This document shows, piece after piece, positions 17,812 to 26,375 of a DNA stretch of 64,000 nt. How positions within the stretch are numbered: position 1 is the stretch's first letter; the number at the start of each line of letters is the position of its first letter. This stretch comes from Thiocapsa roseilacustris (GTDB lineage: Bacteria > Pseudomonadota > Gammaproteobacteria > Chromatiales > Chromatiaceae), in assembly GCF_041903755.1 (NCBI RefSeq), contig NZ_JBBWVE010000023.1, positions 1-64,000 of the forward strand, written 5' to 3'. The notes below the pieces were generated by a model. The model was not told where the DNA came from. It saw only the letters and a list, made by a program, of their open reading frames with translations, and searched no databases. A program made the position numbers and the translations under genes.

Positions 17812-17888
17812 GGTTGGGCAAAGCGCAGCGTGTCCAACGGTTCTCTGTGATGCCGGCGCGGGTTGGGCACGCTGCGCTTTGCCCAACC
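17812..17888. repeat. Long perfect inverted repeat
   Basis: Arms of 21 bp at 17812-17832 and 17868-17888 are exact reverse complements (left arm begins GGTTGGGCAAAGCGC). They enclose a 35-base loop that itself contains another GGTTGG. It lies between the sucrose-phosphatase and fructokinase genes. Its sequence is of the kind found in many copies in gammaproteobacterial genomes, so a REP-like dispersed repeat is likely. Confidence 0.8.
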
Positions 17889-17940
17889 TACGGCTGACGG
17901 CGTTTACGCATCGATCTGTACACTTTCTTTGAACCGTCAC

Positions 17941-18789
17941 TTATCCGGCGACGATTCCCGGTTCGGTGGCGAGATCCGGCCGGAAATGGGCGATACCCTC
18001 GAGGATACCTGCGCTGTAATTCCCGTTCATCCCCGACCAGCCGCCCTGTGCGCAGTAGAGACGCTCCGCGTGTCCATTGGCTGCAGCGAGACGCAGTGCT
18101 TGCTCGCGGACCTCGGGATGACCGTTGGCGACCAGCACGGAGGGGATCGGGCTGACCAAGACCTCGAGATCGTTGCCGCTGTCGCCGGCAAAGACGGTCG
18201 TCGTCTCGTCGTGACCGAGGCGGCGCATCAGAAAATCCACGGCATGATACTTGGTTGCTCCTGCGGGCAGTACGTCCAGCAACCCGATGTTCGCTGCCTC
18301 GTCGATGCTCCAGATCAGACTGGCGTTTACCCCCAAAAGGGCTAGGCGAGCCTCTACCTCGGACTTGAGCGAGCCGCTGTCGCTATCGACGGGGGCATAG
18401 TAGCTGAGCTTGAAGGGCGCCTGCTTCTCGGGCTCTTGAAGACGCAGGATCTCGAGATCAGCCAAGCGCTCGGCGAGCCGATCGTGACCGACGCCGGCCC
18501 AGTTGCGACCGATCTCCTCCTGCCAGTCCGCGAGCGGCTCCCAATCACTCGCCGTGACCCTGAAGATGCTGGTCCCGACGTCGCCGATGACCACATCGGG
18601 AACGGGCAGGTCGTATTCGGCGATCGCCTCGCGCACCAATCCTTGGTGGCGGCCCGACACGTAAGCCAGCGTGACCTCCGGTCGCGATACGAAGCGCCGA
18701 AAGCGCGGGCGTGCGTCGGGCGACTCGGGTTCCGCACCATTGGGAACGAGGGTGCGGTCGAGATCCGTGCAGAGCAACAGTGGCCTCAT
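17941..18789 (-). CDS. spp: Sucrose-6-phosphate phosphatase (HAD family)
   Basis: Removes the phosphate from sucrose-6-phosphate, the last step of sucrose synthesis. The 282-residue protein opens with LLLCTDLDRTLVPNG, HAD motif I with both catalytic aspartates. Motif II is LAYVSGRH, and the C-terminal motif IV is VFAGDSGNDLEVL. The cap region (PDVVIGDVGTSIF) matches sucrose-phosphate phosphatases and mannosyl-3-phosphoglycerate-type HAD-IIB enzymes. Its ATG overlaps the stop of the sucrose-phosphate synthase gene by four bases, so synthase and phosphatase are co-translated. The pairing makes the substrate assignment firm. Confidence 0.88.
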   Translation of the reverse strand: MRPLLLCTDLDRTLVPNGAEPESPDARPRFRRFVSRPEVTLAYVSGRHQGLVREAIAEYDLPVPDVVIGDVGTSIFRVTASDWEPLADWQEEIGRNWAGVGHDRLAERLADLEILRLQEPEKQAPFKLSYYAPVDSDSGSLKSEVEARLALLGVNASLIWSIDEAANIGLLDVLPAGATKYHAVDFLMRRLGHDETTTVFAGDSGNDLEVLVSPIPSVLVANGHPEVREQALRLAAANGHAERLYCAQGGWSGMNGNYSAGILEGIAHFRPDLATEPGIVAG

Positions 18790-20951
18790 GATGCCGTTCC
18801 GGGGAGGTCATGAACCCGACCGGGGACGCTGCAGGTCCCGAAGAAGTCGTAGTGCTCGATCGCTTCCAAGATACCGAGTGCGTGCGCCTCGCGGGCGAAA
18901 TAGATGTTGTCCATCTCCACGAGCTGCGACAGTTCCTCGTGGTGACGGTTCGCGACCACGACTGCCAGCGTGTTGCCGCGCATCATGTCCTCGTCTGCGC
19001 CCGAGCCGCCGGCGACTAGGATGTGCTCGAGCGGGATCCCGAAGCGATGGGCCACATAGCGCAGCGCTTGGCCCTTGCTCGCACGGATCGGCACGACGTC
19101 GAGGAACTGCCCGAAGGCGTGAATGACGTTCACCGTCAGCTCGCGGGTGCGCAGCAGGGTGGTGATCTCCTCGACCGGCGGGGCGACATTGGGGTCGTAG
19201 TGGTAGGCGATCTTGAAGCGACTTTGCTCGGTCCTGCGTTGGGGCACGAGACCCGCCACGTTCTCCAGTGCGCGGCGAACCCCCCGCGGATTCCAGAGGT
19301 GGTCGACATGCTCGCTCCAGAAGTCATCCACGACGAGGGTGGCGCTATAATGAATCTCGGTCCCCAGGCTGGTGATCATCACGTCGGGGATCGGGATGCC
19401 GTGCCGTTTGAGCTCGACGAGGAGTGTGTCGAGTCGGCGGCCGGTCGCAATCCCGAAATTCGCGCAGCGTTTGTTGGTCCGCATCATCTCGATGAACAAC
19501 CGCACCCCCTCGGAATTGCCGAGCAGGCTCTGATCCAGGTCGGTGACGAGTGCGCGGTCGCGGTAGATGAGCCGGCGGCGTAACGGCGGTGTGGCCGGAA
19601 TCGGCTCGGCCCGTTTGGTGAGCGGGGCAACGCGTTCGCGATAGGTTTCTGCGTGGGCCTGCCAGGAGTAGCGGTCGCTCACCGCGGTTAGGCCGTTGCT
19701 GATCAGCTCGCGCCGGAAGTCTTCGTCGCTCAGGATGCGAATCAGGGCGTCGGCCATGGCCCGGCGATCCAAGGGGTCGACCAAGAGACCGTTCTTGCAG
19801 TTGCCGATGATGTCGATCGGGCCGCCGTTCTCGGTGGCGACCAGCGGCAGTCCGCTTGCTGCGGCCTCCAAGAGGGTCAGTCCGAAGGGCTCGGTCAGGG
19901 CCGGGTTGATGAAGACGCCGCGGGAACGGGCGACGAGCCGATAGATCTCGGGCACCTCCTCCGAGCGATGATGTTTGGGTGCCGCGATCTTGCCGTAGAG
20001 GTCGTAGGCGTCGATGGTCAGCAGGACGTCGGTCAGAACGGTCCGGGCGCCCTCGTCGAGGTCGCGGATATCGTCCCGGTTGCCTGCGATGATCAGCAGA
20101 TTGGCGAGTGCCTGAAGCTCGGGCGATTCGCCGTAGGCTTCGAGCAGCGCGACGATGTTCTTGCGGTGATCGGCACGTGAAAGCGCCAAGATCAGAGGCT
20201 TGTCGGGTTCGTCCAGGAAGCGGTGCACGTCCGCCGTCAAACCGATCGGCGGGTCATTCTCGGTCGGCGGATGAAACTGGACCAGGTCGGTCCCCGGCGG
20301 AATGACGACCATGCGCTCGGGCTGGTAGTAGTCGTAGAGGGCGTACTGCTCTTCGATCTCGTTGTAGGTACTGGTGATGACCAGATCCGCCGTGCCCAGG
20401 ACGCTCTCCTCGGCCTCGATACGACGCACCATGTTGTAGCGTGCATCGATCTGCTCGCCGTCGAGTCCCGCGGCCAGGAGCCGCTGGCGTTTGTCGCGCC
20501 CCAATGAATGACCCGTGTGGACCAAGGGGATGCCGGCCAGGTTGGAGAGCCGCACGCCAACGTAACCGGCGTCCGCGTAATGGCTATGGATGACCCCCGG
20601 CCAACGGCCTTCGTCGTGCAGGAAGGCGGTCAGATTGTCCACGAAGCCGTCGAGGTGGTCCCAAAGCTGCTCTTTCGGGATGTAGCCTTCGGGTCCGGCA
20701 TCGATCCTGACGATGCGCGCCTTCTCGCACAGTGCCTCGATGGGCTCGGCATAATCCGGGCTGACGGCAGGGTCGGCCACCCGGCGGGTGACCAGATCGA
20801 CTCGGGAGATGTCCTCGCGCTCGGCGAGCGCACGGGCGAGATCGACCACGTACTTGGTTTGGCCGCCGGTGTCGGCGTCGCGACCGAGCTCGAGGTCGTG
20901 TCCGCGAATCAGGCCATGGATACTGAGCAACAACACATACATGCGTACCAT
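18786..20951 (-). CDS. sps: Sucrose-phosphate synthase with C-terminal HAD-like domain
   Basis: Makes sucrose-6-phosphate from a nucleotide-glucose and fructose-6-phosphate. The frame is open from 21089, but MVRMYVLLLSIHGLIRG at 20951 (or MYVLLL at 20942) is the natural start. It is a GT4 enzyme of about 721 residues. GRDADTGGQTKYVVDLARAL near the start and NPALTEPFGLTLLEAAASGL about residue 390 are the acceptor and nucleotide-sugar regions. From about residue 460 a second, phosphatase-like domain begins (ALVTDLDQSLLGN; later GGSGADEDMMRG), as in long bacterial and plant synthases. That domain probably does not replace the separate phosphatase encoded just downstream. A SPOR protein gene ends 28 bases upstream. 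Confidence 0.9.
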   Translation of the reverse strand: MVRMYVLLLSIHGLIRGHDLELGRDADTGGQTKYVVDLARALAEREDISRVDLVTRRVADPAVSPDYAEPIEALCEKARIVRIDAGPEGYIPKEQLWDHLDGFVDNLTAFLHDEGRWPGVIHSHYADAGYVGVRLSNLAGIPLVHTGHSLGRDKRQRLLAAGLDGEQIDARYNMVRRIEAEESVLGTADLVITSTYNEIEEQYALYDYYQPERMVVIPPGTDLVQFHPPTENDPPIGLTADVHRFLDEPDKPLILALSRADHRKNIVALLEAYGESPELQALANLLIIAGNRDDIRDLDEGARTVLTDVLLTIDAYDLYGKIAAPKHHRSEEVPEIYRLVARSRGVFINPALTEPFGLTLLEAAASGLPLVATENGGPIDIIGNCKNGLLVDPLDRRAMADALIRILSDEDFRRELISNGLTAVSDRYSWQAHAETYRERVAPLTKRAEPIPATPPLRRRLIYRDRALVTDLDQSLLGNSEGVRLFIEMMRTNKRCANFGIATGRRLDTLLVELKRHGIPIPDVMITSLGTEIHYSATLVVDDFWSEHVDHLWNPRGVRRALENVAGLVPQRRTEQSRFKIAYHYDPNVAPPVEEITTLLRTRELTVNVIHAFGQFLDVVPIRASKGQALRYVAHRFGIPLEHILVAGGSGADEDMMRGNTLAVVVANRHHEELSQLVEMDNIYFAREAHALGILEAIEHYDFFGTCSVPGRVHDLPGTAS

Positions 20952-20979
20952 CCGTCGGGAACGGTCGTGCCGGAAGCGG

Positions 20980-22155
20980 CTACCGCTCGATGTCGAGAAT
21001 TCCGAGCTTGGTCTCGGGCGGAAAGTTTCGTATCCAAGTGTCGAGTATCGCCAGCTCCTTCGGCAGACTCTCGATGGCCGCGGATGCATCGGAATAGCGC
21101 GCGTGCAGACCGTGAATCAGGACGAACCAAGGCCGGCCTTGATAGCTCTCTTCGCGGAAATAGACGCGGGAAGGCAGCGCTTCGCGGCGCGCGAAATCAA
21201 GCAGATCGTCGAGCGAATAAAAGCCGATCAGTTGCAGTGCGAATGGCGTATCCCCGACGGTCAGGGGTTCGTCGAGGATACGGGCCGACACCGCCTGCAT
21301 CGGCTCGATATCCGTCTCAAGGGTCCGAGCGGCCGGCTCGATGCTCCGCGGCGGGGCGTTCTCAATGGCTGGGTACGGATCGTCGGTCGGCGCTGGGTCG
21401 GGCGCTGGCTCTGCGTCATGACCGGCAAGGTTCTCCGCTGTCTTCGGTAGCGTCGGGGTGATCTCGTCACGGATCGTGGTCGCAGACGGGGATGCCGCGA
21501 CCTCGGGTAGCGCTTGCGCAATCGGCGCCGACGCGTCTTCGAGCGGCGTGCTTGGAATCTCCTCGGCGGTGCTCGCGATGTTGTCGGGGGTCGGTTCTGT
21601 CGGCTCGGTTGGCTCGGTCTCATCGGTTGGCTCGGGGGCGAGCCCTGCCGGCCCTTGATCGGTCGATGCCGACCCCGCGGTCGCCGCCTGCGGTTCCTTC
21701 GCCTCGGCACGCGGGGGTAAGGACTCCGACATGGCTGCAACCGAGGCACGCAGTCCGGCCAAGCTCTCCTGTAAGGCCGCATCATAGCTCGTGACGGCGG
21801 CAAGCTGCTCGTAGTCGGCACGCAACCGGACAACGTCTTCGAGCAGTATGCGCCGTGCGGTATCCAGCTGGCCGTAGGCGAAGAATAAGGCGCCGCCGAG
21901 CAGGGCGGCGACCATCAGGAGTGCTCCGACAAAGACCGATGCCTGATGCTTGAGTCTGGAGTCGATCTCTTCGCGATGTGTCTGCCAGGCGCGCTGCAGA
22001 CGATTGGTCGTCAGCCGTCGGTCGTCGTCGACGTCCGCGATTCGCGTCACGAGCGAGCTCTCGGCCGCTTGAAACTCAAGCCGGTGGCGCGCCAAGTCGT
22101 CGGACAGCGAGACGATCTGATCGGCCAAAGCGGCCGTGTCTGGCGTGTTCTCCAT
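20980..22155 (-). CDS. Membrane-anchored SPOR-domain-like protein
   Basis: Protein of 391 residues. Residues 1-75 are a charged helical, probably coiled-coil region. A single membrane helix (VFVGALLMVAALLGGALFFA) lies at about 76-95. Residues 150-295 are low-complexity proline/glutamate/threonine/alanine sequence (TEPTEPTEP). The C-terminal 85 residues (FALQLIGFYSLDDLLDFARR ... YQGRPWFVLIHG) resemble a SPOR peptidoglycan-binding domain. This layout suggests a cell-envelope protein with its SPOR domain in the periplasm. It is the first gene of the run that continues into sucrose-phosphate synthase, 28 bases away. Why a SPOR protein precedes sucrose synthesis is unclear; similar proteins near glycosyltransferases are known. 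Confidence 0.7.
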   Translation of the reverse strand: MENTPDTAALADQIVSLSDDLARHRLEFQAAESSLVTRIADVDDDRRLTTNRLQRAWQTHREEIDSRLKHQASVFVGALLMVAALLGGALFFAYGQLDTARRILLEDVVRLRADYEQLAAVTSYDAALQESLAGLRASVAAMSESLPPRAEAKEPQAATAGSASTDQGPAGLAPEPTDETEPTEPTEPTPDNIASTAEEIPSTPLEDASAPIAQALPEVAASPSATTIRDEITPTLPKTAENLAGHDAEPAPDPAPTDDPYPAIENAPPRSIEPAARTLETDIEPMQAVSARILDEPLTVGDTPFALQLIGFYSLDDLLDFARREALPSRVYFREESYQGRPWFVLIHGLHARYSDASAAIESLPKELAILDTWIRNFPPETKLGILDIER

Positions 22156-22329
22156 GGGAGCCGCGTCCTTTGGTTAAACCGATGTTCGAGTCGACCTGCG
22201 GCCTCGACATCCCGCCGCCGGGATCCGGTCGCGGCGGCACCTTGCGCAGGATGGGCAACGCACCGAAATATTCGTGTGAGGCCGGTATATCATACCAGCC
22301 ATGATCGACTTCGTCGGGGCAAGACCAAC

Positions 22330-22833
22330 ATGAGTGAACCGAAACGGGCAGAATCGCAGAAGGTCAGAGTGCTGTTCGTGTGCATGGGCAATATCTGTCG
22401 TTCTCCCACGGCACACGGCGTCTTTCGACAGTTGGTCGTCAAGCGGGGCTTGTCGCATCGCGTCGAGATCGATTCCGCCGGCACCCATGCCTACCACGTC
22501 GGCGAGCCGCCCGACCGGCGAGCGCGCGCTACCGCGCTCGAGCGCGGGATCGATATCGGCGATCTGCGTGCTCGTCTCGCCGAGCGCGCCGATTTCGACT
22601 CCTTCGACTATGTGCTTGCGATGGATCAGGACAACTACCGCATTCTGGCGAGCCTTTGCCCGACAGGGATGGAGTCCAAGCTGCGGCTCTTTATGGAGTT
22701 TGCGCCCGATCTTGGGGTCCGGGATGTGCCCGATCCCTACTATGGCGGGGCGCGCGGTTTCGATCAGGTCTTCGATCTGGTCGAGGCTGCATCCCAAGGG
22801 CTCTTGGATGACCTGCTGCAGCGGCTTCGGTAA
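22330..22833 (+). CDS. Low-molecular-weight protein tyrosine phosphatase
   Basis: The start at 22330 (MSEPKRAESQ) gives 167 residues; the frame is open further upstream but without homology. The catalytic P-loop is VCMGNICRSPTA (C-x5-R-S, about residues 19-30), and the acid aspartate is in VPDPYYGG near residue 136, both as in the LMW-PTP/arsenate reductase fold. In bacteria these enzymes dephosphorylate tyrosine kinases of exopolysaccharide export, or other proteins. No tyrosine kinase gene is adjacent. It is divergent from the SPOR/sucrose operon, so the 170-bp gap probably holds both promoters. Confidence 0.88.
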   Translation: MSEPKRAESQKVRVLFVCMGNICRSPTAHGVFRQLVVKRGLSHRVEIDSAGTHAYHVGEPPDRRARATALERGIDIGDLRARLAERADFDSFDYVLAMDQDNYRILASLCPTGMESKLRLFMEFAPDLGVRDVPDPYYGGARGFDQVFDLVEAASQGLLDDLLQRLR

Positions 22834-23142
22834 CCGCGTCCGTGGAACACCGATGCGTGATCGCAGCCCGCGATGTCCGGGTCGCAATGGCCTTCGAGTC
22901 GATGCGAAGACATTGGCAGGTCCTACCGAACGCGGTTCAAGGTGATTTCCGGAACAGGATCTCCCGGCAGATCCGTAACCAGGAAAAGTGGTCGAAGGCT
23001 CTACTCGTTGTCGTAATCGGATTCCGGACGACAACGACAACGACAACGACAAATTCTGTGACGGTTTGCTCACGACTGATGGCGTAAGGAACCCGATGCC
23101 TTCCAGGCATGTGCAGTCGGGATGCCTAATCTCGGAAATCGC
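22834..23142. other. Intergenic stretch with a short simple repeat
   Basis: No gene is recognised. A perfect hexanucleotide run (ACAACG three times and a bit) occupies 23029-23052. The gap lies between the convergent phosphatase and deacetylase genes, so terminators are expected, but no classical hairpin with T run was found. Confidence 0.45.
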
Positions 23143-23880
23143 CTAAGGGGCGCCGACCTCGGAGTAACCGGCATACGACCGAAAGCGGCGAAGATCCCGC
23201 CTTAGATCCTCCGCGAGGCGCAGGTCGAGGTCGTAGGGGTGGATCCCGATGCGGATCCAGCCCGCCCGAGCGGCGCGCCGTCGATTGAGCCGGTTCCAGG
23301 CCCGGATGACGACCGTGCGCAGGGCAGTATCCGCCTCGTAGCCGGTGAGCGGGACCGGATGCATCCGTCCGGTTTGGGCCGACAGAACACCGCTGAATAA
23401 TTCATAGCCTGTGAACGGCAGGCTTGCGAGTGTCGAGCGCGGGATGGGTCCCATCGCCCAGGCCGGCGGGCAATAGAGCGCCGGGGCACCGAGGCCCTGG
23501 TCGACGAACCAGGCATGGCAGCGCGCGATCAGCTCTTGGATGCCGGCGTGATCGAGCGCGAGGTGCTCGGCGACGTTGCGCGAGATGAAACGCGAATGGA
23601 TTCGGTGCCTCAAGCCGGTGATGGGCTCGACATGGTGGATCCAGCCGTGGCCGGCAAGCTCGCAGCCCCTGGCCTGGAATCCGCGCAGCCGCTCGATACC
23701 CTCGCTGCTCCAGCCGACGCCGGGAACCACCAGCAGAGTGACAGGTGCGATCCCTTCCTCGTCGAGCAGAGTCAGGATGCGCTCGACCTGCGGCAAGGTC
23801 TCGGGCATGACGTCGTGCACCGAGACCAGTGCGCGGATGTGTCCGGCGTCCGATCGGGTTGTGGACTCAGCGTTTGACAT
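23143..23880 (-). CDS. Polysaccharide deacetylase-like protein (DUF2334)
   Basis: Protein of 245 residues with the NodB-type (beta/alpha)7 pattern of DUF2334 proteins. Seen are ALVSVHDVMPE (histidine/aspartate metal site), the conserved ELAGHGWIHH about residue 75, and ALYCPPAWAMG. A C-terminal IGIHPYDL provides the last histidine motif. The family removes acetyl groups from cell-wall or exported sugars, or acts on related substrates. The start overlaps the end of the glycosyltransferase gene by 14 bases, so it is the third gene of the sulfotransferase-GT4-deacetylase operon and probably modifies the same glycan or glycolipid. Confidence 0.75.
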   Translation of the reverse strand: MSNAESTTRSDAGHIRALVSVHDVMPETLPQVERILTLLDEEGIAPVTLLVVPGVGWSSEGIERLRGFQARGCELAGHGWIHHVEPITGLRHRIHSRFISRNVAEHLALDHAGIQELIARCHAWFVDQGLGAPALYCPPAWAMGPIPRSTLASLPFTGYELFSGVLSAQTGRMHPVPLTGYEADTALRTVVIRAWNRLNRRRAARAGWIRIGIHPYDLDLRLAEDLRRDLRRFRSYAGYSEVGAP

Positions 23881-25030
23881 CGACCGAATCGGTATAGTCG
23901 CCCGACAAGACGGCGAGCCAATGCTCCAGGTTGCGGTGGTTGATCTCCCGAGCGCCTTCGCGTCCCAGACGCGCCTTGCGTTCGCGGATTGCCGGGTCCA
24001 GGTCGCGCAGCCGCGCCAAGGCGTCGGCGAGGTGCTCGCCCTCGTGGATCCGGAAGATTCCCCGGCTCAGTAGATCCCAGCTCAGGATGCCGCAGGCGGA
24101 GGACACCAGTACCGGGCGCGCCCGTGCCATCGCCTCGAGCGCAATGGTTCCGAACGACTCGACCGTCGAGGGTAGGATCAAGGCGTCCATCTCGTCGATC
24201 AGCGCCATGATCCGACTGCGGCGGACCCAGCCTGAATGTCTGAGGTTGGGCAACCCTCGGCACTGCTCCTCGACCCACGTCCGCATGGGACCGTCGCCGA
24301 CGATCAGGAACTCGATGTCCGGGAGTCGATGCGCTGCGGCAACGATGGCGTCCAGGTTCTTTTCCGGTGCAAGACGACCGGCGAAAAGAACGCGAGCGAC
24401 ATGCCGGCGCGCCGGAACGGGCGGTAGATCGAGAAAGCGGCGCGGGATCGGGGTGGCCATGAGGCTGACGCGGCGCGCACCGATCGATCGAGCAATCGCC
24501 ATCATCTCTGCCGAGTTCGCCAAGACCAGATCACTCCTGCCGAAGAGCAGTCGATGACAGGCGCGGAGGTACCCGTTGGCGATGCGGGCGCCGATACCCC
24601 AGTTCTGGAAAAGCGTCGTCAGGGCCTCGAAATGAGTATGGAATCCGACCACAAGTGCTGCCCCGCTGCGCTCGGCCAGATGCATCCCAAGCATGCCGAA
24701 CGGGCCGGGAGTCGGGACGATGACGACGCTCGGGCGGAGGCGATCCAGGCGCCTGCTCACGAGCCAGGGCGAGGGCAGGACGATCTTCTGGGTGGGGTCG
24801 CCGGGCAGCGGGAGTGTCAGGCCGCCGTACCAGGATCCCGCGCGACAACGCGGGGCGACCAAATCGACTCGAACGCCTGCGGACCTGAGATGGTCGGCGA
24901 GGTCGCGGTAATAGGCACCGACGCCGTTACGCTCGGGTGCGGCGTCGGATACGATGGCAACACGCAGCTCGGCGGCGCAGGGTTGCACGGGCGTCCTAAC
25001 ACTGGTCCCCGCAGTGGATAGGTTCAGCAT
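23867..25030 (-). CDS. Glycosyltransferase family 4
   Basis: The frame is open upstream, but MLNLSTAGTSVRTP at 25030 is taken as start, giving 387 residues and a 35-base overlap with the sulfotransferase gene. The GT-B fold shows RVAIVSDAAPERNGVGAYYR at the N-terminus, VGFHTHFEAL in the middle, and the nucleotide-sugar-binding C-terminal half with VLFAGRLAPEKNLDAIV, FLIVGDGPM and LPSTVESFGTIALEAMARA (EX7E motif). The sequence resembles bacterial alpha-mannosyl- and sulfoquinovosyl-type GT4 enzymes. The sugar and acceptor cannot be read from the sequence. With its neighbours it would build a sulfated or deacetylated glycan or glycolipid; that is inference. Confidence 0.82.
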   Translation of the reverse strand: MLNLSTAGTSVRTPVQPCAAELRVAIVSDAAPERNGVGAYYRDLADHLRSAGVRVDLVAPRCRAGSWYGGLTLPLPGDPTQKIVLPSPWLVSRRLDRLRPSVVIVPTPGPFGMLGMHLAERSGAALVVGFHTHFEALTTLFQNWGIGARIANGYLRACHRLLFGRSDLVLANSAEMMAIARSIGARRVSLMATPIPRRFLDLPPVPARRHVARVLFAGRLAPEKNLDAIVAAAHRLPDIEFLIVGDGPMRTWVEEQCRGLPNLRHSGWVRRSRIMALIDEMDALILPSTVESFGTIALEAMARARPVLVSSACGILSWDLLSRGIFRIHEGEHLADALARLRDLDPAIRERKARLGREGAREINHRNLEHWLAVLSGDYTDSVDVKR

Positions 25031-26276
25031 GGCGCACGGGTGTCCTGGTTGAGGATGAGCCCATGGGATCGTCGCCGGGCTTTGCCCTGGGCTGCATCGA
25101 CGATGCATCGGCCGCGGTTCGTGCCGACCGAGCGGCAAGCCCAGCGAAGACGGGTCCCAGATTGCGATCGATGTCCCCCCGAGAGAGTCCGAACTGCTCC
25201 AAGCTATAGCCGTGAGCACTCTGGTAAGTTGCGGCCTCGGTCGCGCGGCGAGCGATTGCGGCGTGCAACTTCGAGCTCGCAGGTAGCCCAAGCTGTGCGT
25301 AGATGTCCGGTATCCGGCATGCCGGATCGGACTGCAACGCACGCATGGTAACCCATGCGCAGCGCTCTTCGGGAAGTTCTCCCAGCGCCATCTCCAGATT
25401 CTTGTAATAGAAGCCTAGTTGATCGGTCAAGCGCTCGCGGAAGTCGGGGGCCGCCGACAGGACATCGAAGAAGTCGATACCTGCTGCGAGCGAGCTCAGC
25501 TGTGACGGGAGCGTGGCGTGCGGCTCGCGCAGACAGACGATGAAGCGAGCGTCCGGGAAGCGCGCCGCCAGACTGCCGGCGAGCGGGGCGAAGGCAGCGT
25601 TCTTCGATAAGAGCCGCTTCTCGGGACCCTGGACGTAGAGATGTCGCTGCAGGCACCGATGATAGAAATCCATCAGCCGCGCGCGCCGGGCCTCCGGCAT
25701 GTCCCGGTCGAATCCTCCCATGTGCCACAGCAGATCCGAATGCGGGAAGGGCAGAATGAGGATGAAGCACGCCAGCACCGGCATGAGCGCGAAGTAGTCT
25801 TCCTCCGGGTCACTCAGGCGCATGGCGTGGACCGCATCGAGACCCTTGAAGGCGCGTCGCTCGAGCCAGTCGAGCATGCGGCCGAGCGGACGACCGACGT
25901 GCGCATCGAACCGTCCGAGGCCAAGCCAGAAGCGCCGTTGGGCAACCGATGGCGCGAAGAGACATTCCCAGGTCGAGAAGGTCGTGAGTGCGGTGTCGTC
26001 GGCGATGCAGCGATGCAGATAGGTGGTTCCGCTGCGGGGTACCCCGAGCACGAACAGCGGCTCGCGGATCTCGACACGGCGATAGCCGCGGTAAAAGATC
26101 TCGTCGAGCAGGAAGCCGATCCAGTGGATCCCTTGGACAATGGCGAAGAGCGGGATGAATCCGCTCATCACCAGTATGCGTTTGGCACTCGGTCGGGGAC
26201 GGCCCGGACCCGGCACGTATGTCCGATAGGTCAGACGGAGTAAGTCGGTCAGGCTCTCGAAAAACAGTCTGAGCAT
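24996..26276 (-). CDS. Sulfotransferase
   Basis: Protein of 426 residues in the PAPS-dependent sulfotransferase fold. The 5'-phosphosulfate loop is PLFVLGVPRSGTTYLHR (about residues 72-88), with the 3'-phosphate site at RFIVCLREPHATLPSQLSSL near residue 245. Hydrophobic stretches near residues 35-60 and 165-180 may associate with the membrane. The C-terminal 45 residues are polar and overlap the following gene. It is the first gene of the operon with GT4 and deacetylase, so a glycan or glycolipid is the likely acceptor. The start MLRLFFESLTDLLRLTYRTY fits related proteins. Confidence 0.82.
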   Translation of the reverse strand: MLRLFFESLTDLLRLTYRTYVPGPGRPRPSAKRILVMSGFIPLFAIVQGIHWIGFLLDEIFYRGYRRVEIREPLFVLGVPRSGTTYLHRCIADDTALTTFSTWECLFAPSVAQRRFWLGLGRFDAHVGRPLGRMLDWLERRAFKGLDAVHAMRLSDPEEDYFALMPVLACFILILPFPHSDLLWHMGGFDRDMPEARRARLMDFYHRCLQRHLYVQGPEKRLLSKNAAFAPLAGSLAARFPDARFIVCLREPHATLPSQLSSLAAGIDFFDVLSAAPDFRERLTDQLGFYYKNLEMALGELPEERCAWVTMRALQSDPACRIPDIYAQLGLPASSKLHAAIARRATEAATYQSAHGYSLEQFGLSRGDIDRNLGPVFAGLAARSARTAADASSMQPRAKPGDDPMGSSSTRTPVRHAEPIHCGDQC

Positions 26277-26375
26277 GGCGATCCCGAAAAGCCGGGTCCT
26301 GCGTTGACGAATTCAGGCGATTACGGTCGGTTGATTCGCGTCGCGCGACGACGCGGATCAACCGCTGCTGCGCGG

